Positions 24,445 to 33,887 of a stretch of 55,293 nt of DNA are shown piece by piece. The notes below the pieces were generated by a model. It was not told the DNA's origin. It saw only the letters and a program-made list of their open reading frames with translations, and ran no database searches. Each line of letters starts with the position of its first letter. Position 1 is the first letter of the stretch. This stretch comes from an uncultured Candidatus Saccharibacteria bacterium (GTDB lineage: Bacteria > Patescibacteriota > Saccharimonadia > Saccharimonadales > Saccharimonadaceae): positions 1-55,293 of the forward strand of contig CANOTH010000004.1 of NCBI GenBank assembly GCA_947570505.1, written 5' to 3'. The position numbers and the translations under genes are program-made.

Positions 24445-25118
24445 TATTTATCCTCCTTTTTGGCGGATTTAGCAGCTGGCTTTACATCGCCTTTGTTGCT
24501 GTCTTTAGCTGTATTGCCAACCCATTCATTACGTGGTGTTTGTTCACGTAGGCCTTCAATAACAGCATAGGCAATATTGACTTTATTAGTGCTGCCAAGG
24601 CTCTTGGAAATGAGGTTTTTGATGCCAGTAAGACCAATGATACTTCGGACAACACCACCAGCAATAATACCAGTACCGGGAGCAGCTGGCTTCATAAGGA
24701 CATTGGCGCCAGTAGCGCGAGTTTCAACTTCATGACAAATAGTTTCACCATCCATGTTGAACTCAATCATATTCTTTTTAGCCTTAGTAGTAGCTTTCTG
24801 CACTGCGCTAGTAACATCACCACCTTTAGCGATACCGATACCGATTTTATTTTTGTGGTTACCAATTGCTACTAGAGCTTTGAAGCGCATTCTACGACCA
24901 CCTTTTACGGTTCTAGAAACACGATCAATATTGATGGTAACGGTATCAAATTCTTTAGGTGTGTTATCCATATTACGATTGCGATCTCGGCGGTTGTTGC
25001 GTCGAGACATAGTCTTCCCGTTAATATCCTTGCGGGAACGGGTAGCCGCAACATCATCGGTCATCTTTAGAGTGCCGGATTTGTTGACGACTTTTGCTTG
25101 TTTTTCAGAGTCAGCCAT
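24444..25118 (-). CDS. rpsE: 30S ribosomal protein S5
   Basis: A 224-aa protein, longer than usual because of a basic N-terminal extension of about 55 residues rich in Arg/Asn. The core (VNIDRVSRTVKGGRRMRFKALVAIGN, then GTGIIAGGVVRSIIGLTGI) is conserved. Acts in decoding fidelity. Confidence 0.97.
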   Translation of the reverse strand: MADSEKQAKVVNKSGTLKMTDDVAATRSRKDINGKTMSRRNNRRDRNRNMDNTPKEFDTVTINIDRVSRTVKGGRRMRFKALVAIGNHKNKIGIGIAKGGDVTSAVQKATTKAKKNMIEFNMDGETICHEVETRATGANVLMKPAAPGTGIIAGGVVRSIIGLTGIKNLISKSLGSTNKVNIAYAVIEGLREQTPRNEWVGNTAKDSNKGDVKPAAKSAKKEDK

Positions 25119-25119
25119 C

Positions 25120-25449
25120 TTAGAACTCCAATCCTTCCTTGCGAGCAGCTTCAGCTAGTGCAGCCATTCTGCCAGCATATAATTTTGAACCGCGATCAAA
25201 GACGACAGACTTCACATTGGCTTTTTTGGCCTTGGTGGCGATTTCTTTGCCAATTGCTGTGGCTTTGTCGGTTTTATTACCAGTTAATTTGCTGCCTACT
25301 GTAGTGGCATAGGCTACAGTTGTACTGGTATCATCATTGATAATCTGTGCAGTAATGTGCATATTGCTCATATGTACACTGAGACGTGGGCGCTCGGCAG
25401 TACCATGAAGTTTAGCACGAGTGCGCTTAGCGCGAAATGTGGTGTTCAT
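25120..25449 (-). CDS. rplR: 50S ribosomal protein L18
   Basis: A 109-aa 5S rRNA-binding protein. RTRAKLHGTAERPRLSVHMSN and VVFDRGSKLYAGRMAALAEAARKEGLEF are the family motifs. It overlaps rplF by one base. Confidence 0.97.
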   Translation of the reverse strand: MNTTFRAKRTRAKLHGTAERPRLSVHMSNMHITAQIINDDTSTTVAYATTVGSKLTGNKTDKATAIGKEIATKAKKANVKSVVFDRGSKLYAGRMAALAEAARKEGLEF

Positions 25450-25985
25450 TATTTCTTACCTGCCTTCCCTGCTTTACGAAGAATAACTTCGTCAGCATAC
25501 TTAATACCTTTGCCTTTGTATGGTTCAGGTTTCTTCAAAGCACGAATTTCAGCGGCGACTTGACCAACTTTTTGCTTGTCGATCCCTGAAACAATGATGG
25601 TCATTTTGTCGGTTTTTAATTCGATGCCATCAGGTGCGGCATATTTGACTGGGTGCGAAAATCCTAAAGCCATTTCGATTTCTTTAGGTCCGCCGCTCAA
25701 TCTAAAACCAACACCGTTGATTTCGAGTTTTTTCTCAAAACCTTTTGTGACACCTTGGACGGCATTGCTTAATAACGCACGTTGAAGGCCATGCCAGGCA
25801 CGTGATTTTGGTTCGTCATCTTCGCGAGTAACTGTAATAACATTATCAGCTACAGCAACTTTGACTTTTTCCTGGAGCGGAACATTGAGTGAACCTTTCG
25901 GCCCAGCGACAGTAATATCTGTGTCGCCGACCGTGATTGTCACTCCCGCCGGAATTTCGATGGGTTGTTTTCCGATACGACTCAT
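25449..25985 (-). CDS. rplF: 50S ribosomal protein L6
   Basis: A 178-aa protein starting at MSRIGKQPIEIP; the open frame extends 19 codons further, over the promoter. Two L6 repeats are present and the C-terminal EPYKGKGIKYADEVILRKAGK motif is intact. It is the first gene of a new unit, because the spc operon is broken between rpsH and rplF. Confidence 0.97.
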   Translation of the reverse strand: MSRIGKQPIEIPAGVTITVGDTDITVAGPKGSLNVPLQEKVKVAVADNVITVTREDDEPKSRAWHGLQRALLSNAVQGVTKGFEKKLEINGVGFRLSGGPKEIEMALGFSHPVKYAAPDGIELKTDKMTIIVSGIDKQKVGQVAAEIRALKKPEPYKGKGIKYADEVILRKAGKAGKK

Positions 25986-26013
25986 AGTTTCCCTTTTTAT
26001 TAATATCTTTGTC

Positions 26014-26042
26014 ATTGTAGCATAGTTTGTGGGAAAGTTCAA
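26014..26042 (-). promoter_or_regulatory. Promoter of rplF-rplR-rpsE-rplO
   Basis: TTGAAC (26037-26042), 17 nt, TACAAT (26014-26019) on the minus strand. It gives the second half of the spc cluster its own transcription. Confidence 0.85.
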
Positions 26043-26094
26043 GGGGTGTTAGGCGGAGAAAATTTCGACTCAGCTTTGACGGATGGGATGCTCA

Positions 26095-26122
26095 TTGACT
26101 AATTTGATTTTTATAGTATAAT
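26095..26122 (+). promoter_or_regulatory. Promoter of the secreted vWA gene
   Basis: TTGACT (26095-26100), 16 nt, TATAAT (26117-26122); leader of about 45 nt with AAAGGATG before the ATG. Confidence 0.85.
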
Positions 26123-26173
26123 GGTGTGCGGAGATTTAGAAATCTGGTTTTTTAAAAGAAAGGATGATGTAAA

Positions 26174-27361
26174 ATGAAGTTTTTGAAGTATGTAGTTGTG
26201 AGTTGCATGGTATTATTAGCATTTTGCAGGACCGGAGTAGTAATGGCCGCAGAGCCTTCATCGGATGTGGCGAATTTGCCAGATGCGGAGATGATGGTAC
26301 CGGTGGAGGTGGACTTACTAGAAGATGAAGATTTGGAGTCTCTCTGTTTCGGTACAAGGGTGGTGATTCCGGAGGGTACGAAGTACTATGCTTCAGCAGA
26401 TTACCAGGGTTGCGGTCCTCATGGTGTCATTGGTAATCGCTATACTCCGCTGGGTACTGATTTGTATCTGGGCGGTTTTGCGCAGCTCAGCAATGATGGA
26501 CGGTTGAAGGAATACCGGGGATACAATCCAAAGGATGTGCCGGTAGCCGCGGCTTGGCTCCATGATAGCGATCATGATGTGTCGTGGGATGATGTTTGGG
26601 CGGAGATTTTCCTTGATCCTGAGCACCCGTCTCCGATAGGCTGGGTGCCTGCACGTTCAATCGTAGTAATTAATGGGATTCTGGGTGATGGCCGTTCTAA
26701 TCAACGGTTTCGGTATGGTATTAAGGTGCAACCAGAAGGCATGGAAGCTGAAACCATTGATCATCTCTTGCCGGATCCAGGTAATGCAATCGAGGATCGG
26801 GTGATTCACGATCAGGATGCCTCTGATAATAATGGGGCAGAAGATCCGTTCATTTCTACCCGGGAAATTGCCTATGCAATTGAAGATTATGCTGACAAAG
26901 GCGAAAGAGTGGCATTGTTGCTGGATGCTTCGGGGTCGGTCTTGGAATCTATGGCTGATATTGCGGATTATGGTGAATTTGTTGATAAGGTCAACAAGGC
27001 GGAAATTATCGTGGCTTTTGCGCGGCAATATAAGGTGATTGCGGCTGAGGAATATACGGAGGTGGATGTAGATGGTGGATCAACGGACATTTATGCGGCG
27101 GTTAATAGTTTGGCAGAAATTTCTGATTATGACCGAATTATCATTGTAACTGATACTTATCACAACGTGGATGGTACTAGTGTAAAATCACAGAGTGGTT
27201 TCACGGGTAAGATTGTGATAGTGTGTACTCGTGGTTTGGATGAAATCTGGCGACCGACCGTGCAAGATATTGAAGGAGCTTTTAGCACTACAGTGTATCT
27301 CTGTCGGTTGAACAATGAGTTGGATCGCATACGGGCTTTAGAAATCTTGACCACAAAGTAG
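26174..27361 (+). CDS. Secreted protein with a von Willebrand A-like domain
   Basis: A 395-aa protein. The signal peptide ends near VMA-AEP (about residue 25). An N-terminal region of unknown fold (about 55-180) is Trp- and Gly-rich. The C-terminal half (about 240-395) is vWA-like: a strand then DASGS (about 253-257), GGSTDIY (about 302-308) and VTDTYH, giving the D-x-S-x-S, Thr and Asp residues of a metal-dependent adhesion site. Such domains bind protein ligands through Mg or Ca. It may act on the cell surface or host. It lies with 27468 as an inverted insert inside the ribosomal cluster. Confidence 0.75.
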   Translation: MKFLKYVVVSCMVLLAFCRTGVVMAAEPSSDVANLPDAEMMVPVEVDLLEDEDLESLCFGTRVVIPEGTKYYASADYQGCGPHGVIGNRYTPLGTDLYLGGFAQLSNDGRLKEYRGYNPKDVPVAAAWLHDSDHDVSWDDVWAEIFLDPEHPSPIGWVPARSIVVINGILGDGRSNQRFRYGIKVQPEGMEAETIDHLLPDPGNAIEDRVIHDQDASDNNGAEDPFISTREIAYAIEDYADKGERVALLLDASGSVLESMADIADYGEFVDKVNKAEIIVAFARQYKVIAAEEYTEVDVDGGSTDIYAAVNSLAEISDYDRIIIVTDTYHNVDGTSVKSQSGFTGKIVIVCTRGLDEIWRPTVQDIEGAFSTTVYLCRLNNELDRIRALEILTTK

Positions 27362-27391
27362 ATTTGTTTGACATCATAGGACAAAAAGATG

Positions 27392-27418
27392 AACCTGCGG
27401 CAGTTGCTGCGGGTTTTC
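27392..27418 (+). terminator. Terminator of the vWA gene
   Basis: AACCTGCGGCA pairs with TGCTGCGGGTT (27405-27415, two G-U) and TTCT follows. Confidence 0.75.
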
Positions 27419-27455
27419 TAATTTATGGAATAAGACTTTTTTCAAAATACCGTGC

Positions 27456-27461
27456 TAAGAT
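27456..27461 (+). promoter_or_regulatory. -10 box of a leaderless promoter
   Basis: TGC-TAAGAT (extended -10) ends 6 nt before the ATG at 27468; there is no Shine-Dalgarno. Confidence 0.6.
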
Positions 27462-27467
27462 AGAAAT

Positions 27468-29045
27468 ATGAAGAATTTTGAGCCTGATGTTAGTGAAGAT
27501 AATGAGCCGAAGAATGTTAATTTGGAATGGGCAATGTTGAAGGAGTTAGCCCAAAGTGGAGATATTTCCCTAAAAGACGGTACAGAATTAGACGCGAGTA
27601 TGCGCGAGCGCTACTTGCAATATGGAAGAAAGGTGATAGACTTAATTAACTCTTTGCCAGACCGCCCGAGCGACGATGTGAAGGTTGAGGGCATCAATGA
27701 GATTTATCAGATGGCCGATGAAGGAGGAGTGAAGGCTGGTCTGGAGCAGGCCGTAAATTCTAAGCTCCAACATCTTTCGCTTGAGCATGTAGGGAGAGTT
27801 ACTTTTGGTCGAGAAGTGAATTTGACTAGTGAAGAAGAGCAAAAGGTTGAAGCATTGCGTGAGAGAGTAATTGATATGAATGAGAGCGCACCGGGAGTCT
27901 TAGCGGGTGAGTTTCCGAGCGGAAATTACCTTTATCATGGTAGTACGATAAATCATTTGGAGAAGATTTTGCAGACGGGTGGGCTAAAAAACGGTGTGGC
28001 CTTGAGAGAAGACGATCCGGAGATTTCGGCCTTTGATCTTAATTCTGGTTTTGAAGGCCTATCTTGGAGCATGAATCAAATCGATGCTTTGCCTGGGTCG
28101 CGCGGGCATTTGGCTGGTTTCGTGGCAGCACCAGAAGACTTGCTGGGGGGTACGATTTTAGTTATTCCTTCGCGTCCGGCGCCGTTTGAGGTTTTGCAGG
28201 TGGGTGATAGGATTAATCCACAAGAGTTTTATGCCGTGAAGAACCAGCTAGAGACTTGGGGTGATGGCGGGGCTTCGCTTGGCGAGAAAAATAATGTCGA
28301 CAGTAATCTAATGCGGATGTTGATGTATAAAGAAGGCAATATGATACTTGGTCACTCGAAATTATGTGAGTACGATAATAGTCTCTCAGCTGAAGAGTTG
28401 CGAAAATATTATACTTTGGATGAGGCGGGTAATTTGACCTGGGATGAAGATTTGTATCAAAAGTCAGAAGTCGCTCCGGCTATTCCCTGGATACAGTCTC
28501 TGATTGATCGCGATATTTTCGCTCGGAATGGCTATGCGGAATTAGATAGTGTAGAGAAAGTGTTGGATTATGCGAAGTCGAATCGGGATTTTGTGAAAAT
28601 TTTGCTAGCGACGGAACGCGAGATTGCAGAGTCGATTAAGGAACGTTATGACCAGATGCTTGATAATGCCACGGCGGTGCGAGTGCCGGTAGAAAAAATG
28701 TATTTCGTTACGTCACATCAAGATTTGGATGACTGGCTAAAGGTGATAGCGCGGACTGGGGCAGAACCTAAGGGCATATTATTATATGATGATGACCAGG
28801 TGGTATTAGAAAACTTTGCTGGTCAATACGATGGCAATCATCAGGAATTAAGTCGTGAGATTGGTCGAGTCGTGGATGTAAATGAAAGTTTCTGGAAAAA
28901 TGAAATGGGTTTTGATCCTAGTGAGCTGCCACGTTCGGGACACAAAGGCCAAGTGTTGCTAGAATCAGCAGTAAAACGTGATAAGTTGATTTGCCTAAAT
29001 GCTGAAGGGTGGATGGAAGTAGTCTCTAGCGATTCTGTGAGCTAG
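27468..29045 (+). CDS. Large cytoplasmic protein with an ADP-ribosyltransferase-like segment
   Basis: A 525-aa protein with no signal peptide or membrane helix. Residues about 152-225 read YLYHGSTINHLEKILQTGGL, then GLSWSMN. The H-G-[ST] plus I-L-x-x-G-L pattern is shared by ART/PARP-fold enzymes and the RNA 2'-phosphotransferase family. The third catalytic position is not identified. Flanking parts are helical and acidic, with a second folded region at about 390-470 (MYFVTSHQDLDDWL). Possible roles are an NAD-using modifier or toxin; the evidence is motif-level only. Confidence 0.55.
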   Translation: MKNFEPDVSEDNEPKNVNLEWAMLKELAQSGDISLKDGTELDASMRERYLQYGRKVIDLINSLPDRPSDDVKVEGINEIYQMADEGGVKAGLEQAVNSKLQHLSLEHVGRVTFGREVNLTSEEEQKVEALRERVIDMNESAPGVLAGEFPSGNYLYHGSTINHLEKILQTGGLKNGVALREDDPEISAFDLNSGFEGLSWSMNQIDALPGSRGHLAGFVAAPEDLLGGTILVIPSRPAPFEVLQVGDRINPQEFYAVKNQLETWGDGGASLGEKNNVDSNLMRMLMYKEGNMILGHSKLCEYDNSLSAEELRKYYTLDEAGNLTWDEDLYQKSEVAPAIPWIQSLIDRDIFARNGYAELDSVEKVLDYAKSNRDFVKILLATEREIAESIKERYDQMLDNATAVRVPVEKMYFVTSHQDLDDWLKVIARTGAEPKGILLYDDDQVVLENFAGQYDGNHQELSREIGRVVDVNESFWKNEMGFDPSELPRSGHKGQVLLESAVKRDKLICLNAEGWMEVVSSDSVS

Positions 29046-29071
29046 AATGCCATCGTGTTTTCGCGGTTAAA

Positions 29072-29103
29072 ACTATAAAAGGCCCCGAAGGACCTTTTAT
29101 AGT
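29072..29103. terminator. Bidirectional terminator between 27468 and rpsH
   Basis: ACTATAAAAGG/CCTTTTATAGT, an 11-bp perfect stem around ccccgaagga. On the minus strand TTTTAACC follows. It ends the rplC...rpsH operon and the converging plus-strand gene. Confidence 0.88.
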
Positions 29104-29117
29104 ACTAGCCTAAAATC

Positions 29118-29519
29118 CTAATAGACTTTAACTAGAATTTCGCCACCAAGGTGTTGTTTCTTGGCCTCGCGACCAGTCATAATCCCCTTGCTAGTACTGA
29201 TAAGCACAGCACCACGACCGGACTTAACTACTGGAATCTCTTCAGAACCAACATAAACTCTTCTACCTGGCTTAGAAACTTTGGAAATTTCGGTGATTCG
29301 AGCATTCTCGCCTTCGTTACAAATCATGACATGTAGGATACCGCGAGGCTTAGACTCCTCAATGTCATATCCAGCGAGGTAGCCAGCACTGACTAATCCT
29401 TCGGTTACAGCAACTTTGAGCTTGCTAGTAGGAACCCGAATCTCGGTCTTGCCAACCATAATAGCATTGCGAATACGAGTAATTAGGTCGGCGATTTGAT
29501 CTGTTGATTGTAATGACAT
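29118..29519 (-). CDS. rpsH: 30S ribosomal protein S8
   Basis: A 133-aa protein starting at MSLQSTDQIADL, with AGGAGAGA upstream. The C-terminal GRAVLISTSKGIMTGREAKKQHLGGEIL motif is intact except that the second residue of GRGAV is retained normally. S8 is the known translational regulator of spc operons. Here it is the last gene before the terminator. Confidence 0.97.
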   Translation of the reverse strand: MSLQSTDQIADLITRIRNAIMVGKTEIRVPTSKLKVAVTEGLVSAGYLAGYDIEESKPRGILHVMICNEGENARITEISKVSKPGRRVYVGSEEIPVVKSGRGAVLISTSKGIMTGREAKKQHLGGEILVKVY

Positions 29520-29533
29520 AATTCTCTCCTTTC

Positions 29534-29803
29534 CTACCAACTACTCTTAGTTACACCGGGGATTTCACCCTTAGAAGCCTTTTCGCGGAAGTTAATGCGG
29601 CTGAGACCGAAATAGCGCATGTAGCCACGAGGACGACCGTCAAGCATATCTCGATTTTTGAGCCTGGTTGGGCTAGCATTTCGTGGTAACTTCTGCAAAC
29701 CTTCCAGATCACCGGCGGCTTTCAGCTCGGCACGTTTAGCTTTATATTTTTCGTTCATTTTGCGACGTTTTTCATCGCGCAGAACGGCAGACTTTTTCGC
29801 CAT
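29534..29803 (-). CDS. rpsN: 30S ribosomal protein S14, zinc-free long form
   Basis: An 89-aa protein starting at 29803 ([14 protein letters not shown]), with GGAGGGG upstream. The end ([38 protein letters not shown]) is diagnostic. It lacks the CxxC pairs of the short zinc-binding form. Confidence 0.97.
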   Translation of the reverse strand: MAKKSAVLRDEKRRKMNEKYKAKRAELKAAGDLEGLQKLPRNASPTRLKNRDMLDGRPRGYMRYFGLSRINFREKASKGEIPGVTKSSW

Positions 29804-29804
29804 C

Positions 29805-30377
29805 TTATTTCCCCTCCTTCTCAAATGGCATGCCAAATGCTTCTAACAATTTGGTGCTCCCTTCTTTAGATCCATTCTTGATGATAAATGTAATTTCTAG
29901 ACCGTGCAATACTGCAGCATCTTCGAAAGTGATTTCTGGGAAAACAGTTTGCTCCTTTAGGCCAAGACTGTAATTACCTTGCTTATCGAAAGCTTTCCTG
30001 GATACACCATGGAAATCACGTACGTGCGGCAAAGCAATATTGATTAAGCGATCAACGAATTCATACATTTTATCATTGCGCAAAGTAGTCAAGTAACCTA
30101 CTGGTGCTCCCATACCTTTACGAATTTTGAAACTCGCGATAGATTTCTTAGCTAAGCGGCTAGTGGTAGCTTGACCAGTGATTTTGGTCAAAGTCAGCTC
30201 AACAGTTTCAGTAAACTTCTTGTCTTCGCGTTTTTTACCAACACCACTAGAGACAACGACTTTTTCTAGTTTGGGTACTTGATTGACATTTTCAAGACCA
30301 AGCTCTTCTTGGAGCTGTTTGACAATTTTGTCTTGGTACAGCTGCTTTAGTCTTGGCATAGTTTTGACATCAGCCAT
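29805..30377 (-). CDS. rplE: 50S ribosomal protein L5
   Basis: A 190-aa 5S rRNA-binding protein. [23 protein letters not shown] and [25 protein letters not shown] are conserved. Its start overlaps rplX by one base. Confidence 0.98.
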   Translation of the reverse strand: MADVKTMPRLKQLYQDKIVKQLQEELGLENVNQVPKLEKVVVSSGVGKKREDKKFTETVELTLTKITGQATTSRLAKKSIASFKIRKGMGAPVGYLTTLRNDKMYEFVDRLINIALPHVRDFHGVSRKAFDKQGNYSLGLKEQTVFPEITFEDAAVLHGLEITFIIKNGSKEGSTKLLEAFGMPFEKEGK

Positions 30378-30604
30378 TACTTATCCTCCTTTTTAAGGTT
30401 GGAGAAATCGATTCCAACATGGACATCTTTTTTGCCTCCGGCCGGATTAAATTGCGTTTTGCGCATATGGCGAGTACGAACATTAATGTCTTTTAGGAAG
30501 GCCTTGCCGGCTTGTTTGTCGACTTTGACAATGCTGGCAACTTCACCTTTGTGATCACCGGCGATAACTTTGACGCGATCGCCTACTTTCAAACATTTAG
30601 CCAT
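30377..30604 (-). CDS. rplX: 50S ribosomal protein L24
   Basis: A 75-aa protein, shorter than the usual roughly 100 aa. The KOW motif (KVGDRVKVIAGDHKGEVASIVKV) and the loop that initiates 50S assembly are present; the C-terminus is trimmed. Confidence 0.95.
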   Translation of the reverse strand: MAKCLKVGDRVKVIAGDHKGEVASIVKVDKQAGKAFLKDINVRTRHMRKTQFNPAGGKKDVHVGIDFSNLKKEDK

Positions 30605-30605
30605 A

Positions 30606-30974
30606 TTAGAGCACCTCCGGAGCTAAGCTAATAATCTTATTGAATCCAAGATCGCGTAGCTCTCTTGGCACTGGGCCAAAGACACGAGTACCTTTGGGGG
30701 TCTTATCGTCGTTGACCAAGACGGCAGCATTATCGTCAAACCTAATGGTCGAACCATCTGGCCTTCTGATTTGTTGCCGAGTGCGGACGATTACAGCTTT
30801 TACAACAGCTTTTTTCTTCACACCACCAGTTGGGCTAGCATCTTTTACACTACAGGTGACGATGTCGCCAACACGGGCATACCTAGCTCTTGTGCCACCA
30901 AGGACCCGGATTACACCAAGTTCTTTGGCGCCGCTGTTATCAGCGACTTTTAATCTAGTTTCCTGTTGAATCAT
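30606..30974 (-). CDS. rplN: 50S ribosomal protein L14
   Basis: A 122-aa protein of normal length. [19 protein letters not shown] and the [28 protein letters not shown] end are diagnostic. Confidence 0.98.
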   Translation of the reverse strand: MIQQETRLKVADNSGAKELGVIRVLGGTRARYARVGDIVTCSVKDASPTGGVKKKAVVKAVIVRTRQQIRRPDGSTIRFDDNAAVLVNDDKTPKGTRVFGPVPRELRDLGFNKIISLAPEVL

Positions 30975-30975
30975 C

Positions 30976-31296
30976 TTATTTCTCCTCCCCTTCAGCTGCT
31001 ACAGTTTGGTCCTCAGTGGTTTTGCCGAGAACTTCATCTTTGAGCTCAACGGTACCGTGTGATTTTTCTAAGATCTTTACAAGTTTATAACTTTTAGTCT
31101 TAGAGTACGGACGACAGGCCTCGATTAGGACTTTGTCGCCTACACCGGCTTCGTTATTCTCATCGTGAGCAGTGTATTTGCGAGTTTTAGTATACTGCTT
31201 GCGATAGAGTGGGTGAGTTTCGCGGCTTGCGATAGACACGGTGATGGTCTTATCACACTTCGCTGAGCTCACAATTCCTTGCAATTCTCCAGCCAT
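30976..31296 (-). CDS. rpsQ: 30S ribosomal protein S17
   Basis: A 106-aa protein. The core ([27 protein letters not shown], then [24 protein letters not shown]) is followed by an acidic tail of about 20 residues. The gap to rplP is one base, so rpmC (L29), which normally lies here, is missing. Confidence 0.97.
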   Translation of the reverse strand: MAGELQGIVSSAKCDKTITVSIASRETHPLYRKQYTKTRKYTAHDENNEAGVGDKVLIEACRPYSKTKSYKLVKILEKSHGTVELKDEVLGKTTEDQTVAAEGEEK

Positions 31297-31297
31297 C

Positions 31298-31717
31298 TTA
31301 AAACTCCTCTTTCTTAATAATTTTTGTACGCACTGGCAATTTGTGACCAGCTAGACGGAAAGCTTCTTTAGCTTGTTCTTCGGTCACGTCAGCAATTTCA
31401 AACATAACAGTTCCAGCTTTGACTTTAGCAACGTAGAACTGTGGTTCGCCTTTACCACTGCCCATTTTCACGTCAAGTGGCTTCTTGGTAACTGGAGTAT
31501 GCGGGAAAATGCGAATCCAAATTTTACCGCCACGTTTGACATAACGGGTAATCGCCTGACGAGCGGCCTCGATTTGGCGGCTGGTCACACGTTCATTATC
31601 TATAGACATTAGCCCCCAGTCTCCGAAGGCTACGGTGTTACAGCGTGAAGCAGTACCTTCGTTTTTGCCCTTACGGACTTTGCGATGCGCCTCGCGACGC
31701 GGTGTCATGATAGCCAT
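31298..31717 (-). CDS. rplP: 50S ribosomal protein L16
   Basis: A 139-aa protein lining the A-site region. [25 protein letters not shown] and [22 protein letters not shown] are the family blocks. Confidence 0.98.
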   Translation of the reverse strand: MAIMTPRREAHRKVRKGKNEGTASRCNTVAFGDWGLMSIDNERVTSRQIEAARQAITRYVKRGGKIWIRIFPHTPVTKKPLDVKMGSGKGEPQFYVAKVKAGTVMFEIADVTEEQAKEAFRLAGHKLPVRTKIIKKEEF

Positions 31718-31718
31718 A

Positions 31719-32345
31719 TTATTTCTCCCCCTTATAAATCCAAACTTTTACACCTATGATGCCAGCGATGGTTTGAGCATGACAAACGTAGAAATCGACG
31801 TCGGCACGCAAGGTATGTAGAGGTACACTACCTTCGATGAATTTCTCGCGCCGAGACATTTCTGCACCGTTTAACCTTCCGCTGACTTCTACACGGATAC
31901 CTTTAGCACCGGCATTCATAGTAGATTGGCAGGCCATTTTGACGGCTCGACGGAAGTTCATGCGCTTACCAAGCTGAAAACCAATGTTTTCGGCTACTAG
32001 CTTGGCACTTAATTCTGGTTTCTTAATCTCTTCGACGTTGATCCGGATAGGACCGCTGACGAATTTTTCTAGCTCTTTCTTGAGCTCGTTAATGCCAGCA
32101 CCTTGCTTACCGATTACCGCTCCGGCTTTAGCAGTCAGAATGGTAATTGTGGTCAAGTTGGCACTGCGCTCAATGTCGATCCGAGCAATAGTTGGGCGGC
32201 TATTGAAGCGCTTTTCAATTGCGTCGCGGATCTTCGTATCCTCAACCAGCCAGTGACGAAAATCGGCTTTACGGGTAAACCATTTAGACGACCAGTCCTT
32301 GCTGATTTGGAGACGATAAGAAACGGGATTAACTTTCTGACCCAT
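31719..32345 (-). CDS. rpsC: 30S ribosomal protein S3
   Basis: A 208-aa protein. The N-terminal KH domain includes VIGKQGAGINELKKELEKF; the C-terminal domain holds GRLNGAEMSRREKFIEGSVPLHTLRADVDF. It overlaps rplV by one base. Confidence 0.98.
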   Translation of the reverse strand: MGQKVNPVSYRLQISKDWSSKWFTRKADFRHWLVEDTKIRDAIEKRFNSRPTIARIDIERSANLTTITILTAKAGAVIGKQGAGINELKKELEKFVSGPIRINVEEIKKPELSAKLVAENIGFQLGKRMNFRRAVKMACQSTMNAGAKGIRVEVSGRLNGAEMSRREKFIEGSVPLHTLRADVDFYVCHAQTIAGIIGVKVWIYKGEK

Positions 32346-32764
32346 TACTTTTTCTCCTTCTCTTCAACCTGAGCGGTTGATTCTTTAGCTTTATTGCTAC
32401 TAGTCGCTTTGGCTTTTTCTTCCCCAGCAACTTCGACGAATATGTTACTTGAAATTTTTTCGTATGGCAGAGCACGACCACGAGAAGCCGGAACATAACG
32501 ACGCATACGTGTACCAGCAGTTACACTGATACGGGCAATCCTTAGGCTCTTAGGATCAATGCTAACTCCGGAATTATTTAACAAGTTTGCAGCAGCACTT
32601 TCGATAGCCTTGCGTACAGCTCGGGCGGCTCGCCTTGGAGTATTCTCTAAGATTATTACTGTATCACTGACGTAGCGGTCACGTACGAGGCTAGCTACAA
32701 CACTAGTCTTGCGCGGCTGGCTGTCAACTCCTTTAATTACGGCATGTGCAAAATGAGTAGTCAT
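32345..32764 (-). CDS. rplV: 50S ribosomal protein L22
   Basis: A 139-aa protein lining the exit tunnel. RKTSVVASLVRDRYVSDTVIILENTPRRAA and the beta-hairpin tip GTRMRRYVPASRGRA are visible. A Lys/Glu/Ser-rich tail of about 25 residues is added at the C-terminus. Confidence 0.97.
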   Translation of the reverse strand: MTTHFAHAVIKGVDSQPRKTSVVASLVRDRYVSDTVIILENTPRRAARAVRKAIESAAANLLNNSGVSIDPKSLRIARISVTAGTRMRRYVPASRGRALPYEKISSNIFVEVAGEEKAKATSSNKAKESTAQVEEKEKK

Positions 32765-33051
32765 TAGTTACCTCCCTTTGCTGCTTCGGCGGCTTTCTTA
32801 CCACCATGACGTTTGAATTTGCGAGTTGGAGCAAACTCACCGAGTTTGTGACCAACCATGTTCTCGCTCACGAAGACTGGTACATGAACTTTGCCATTGT
32901 GTACGGCAATAGTGCGGCCAACCATTTCTGGAGAAATTGTTGACTGTCTGGCCCAAGTCTTGATGACGGTGCGATCCTCGGTAGAGAGGGCGGCAACCTT
33001 CTTCGCGAGTTTGTAGTCCACGAATGGACCTTTCTTCAGACTCCGAGACAT
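32764..33051 (-). CDS. rpsS: 30S ribosomal protein S19
   Basis: A 95-aa protein. [18 protein letters not shown] and [20 protein letters not shown] are diagnostic. Both neighbours overlap it by one base. Confidence 0.98.
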   Translation of the reverse strand: MSRSLKKGPFVDYKLAKKVAALSTEDRTVIKTWARQSTISPEMVGRTIAVHNGKVHVPVFVSENMVGHKLGEFAPTRKFKRHGGKKAAEAAKGGN

Positions 33052-33887
33052 TATTTCCTCTTTCCTTCGTGGCGACTGCGCACGATCATTTTATTAGTTT
33101 TCTTATTATGACGAGTACGGTAACCAAGTGTTAACTGACCCCATGGAGTACGTGGAGCTTTACCAGTACCATGACGACCACCATCACCACCACCATGTGG
33201 GTGATCGGTAGCATTCATAACCACACCTCTTACGGTTGGTCGAATACCTTTGCGACGTCTGCGACCAGCTGAACCGATTTTGATATTCTGATGTTGTTCG
33301 TTACCTACGGTACCAATACTGGCTTCACAATTAATCAAAACTTTGCGCATTTCGCCAGAAGGCATTTTGATGGTGGCATAGCCGTTCTCTTTTGCCATTA
33401 GCTGAGCGCTAGTTCCGGCTGAACGAACCATCTGAGCTCCGCGTCCAGGTGTGAGCTCGATTGCGTAGATGAAAGTACCAACTGGGATATTTTCGATCGG
33501 CATGCGGTTGCTGGTCTCTACGGCAGCATCTTTGCCGGTTTCAAAAGTCATGCCTTTTTGCATGTTATTGTCGGCAATCACGTAATAATAGGCACCGTTT
33601 TGGTCTTGTACACGAGCAATGCGGGCACTACGGTTTGGATCATATTCGATCTCAAGCACAGTAAACTTACTGTCGACCGGTAGATTGTAAGTCAATACAC
33701 GGTAATGACGTTTAACTCCACCACCACGGTGACGCACTGTAATGCGGCCTTGGTTGTTTTTGCCGGCTATTTGTTTCTTGCTCGCGAGCAAAGACTTCAT
33801 GGGTTTTCGGGTTGTGATTTGATCGAAATCCTGAGTAGTCTTTTGGCGCTGAGCAGGAGTAGTTGGGCGATAAGCTTTAATACTCAT
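33051..33887 (-). CDS. rplB: 50S ribosomal protein L2
   Basis: A 278-aa protein needed for peptidyl-transferase assembly. [17 protein letters not shown], the GRGAQ segment and [20 protein letters not shown], with the key His, are intact. Confidence 0.98.
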   Translation of the reverse strand: MSIKAYRPTTPAQRQKTTQDFDQITTRKPMKSLLASKKQIAGKNNQGRITVRHRGGGVKRHYRVLTYNLPVDSKFTVLEIEYDPNRSARIARVQDQNGAYYYVIADNNMQKGMTFETGKDAAVETSNRMPIENIPVGTFIYAIELTPGRGAQMVRSAGTSAQLMAKENGYATIKMPSGEMRKVLINCEASIGTVGNEQHQNIKIGSAGRRRRKGIRPTVRGVVMNATDHPHGGGDGGRHGTGKAPRTPWGQLTLGYRTRHNKKTNKMIVRSRHEGKRK

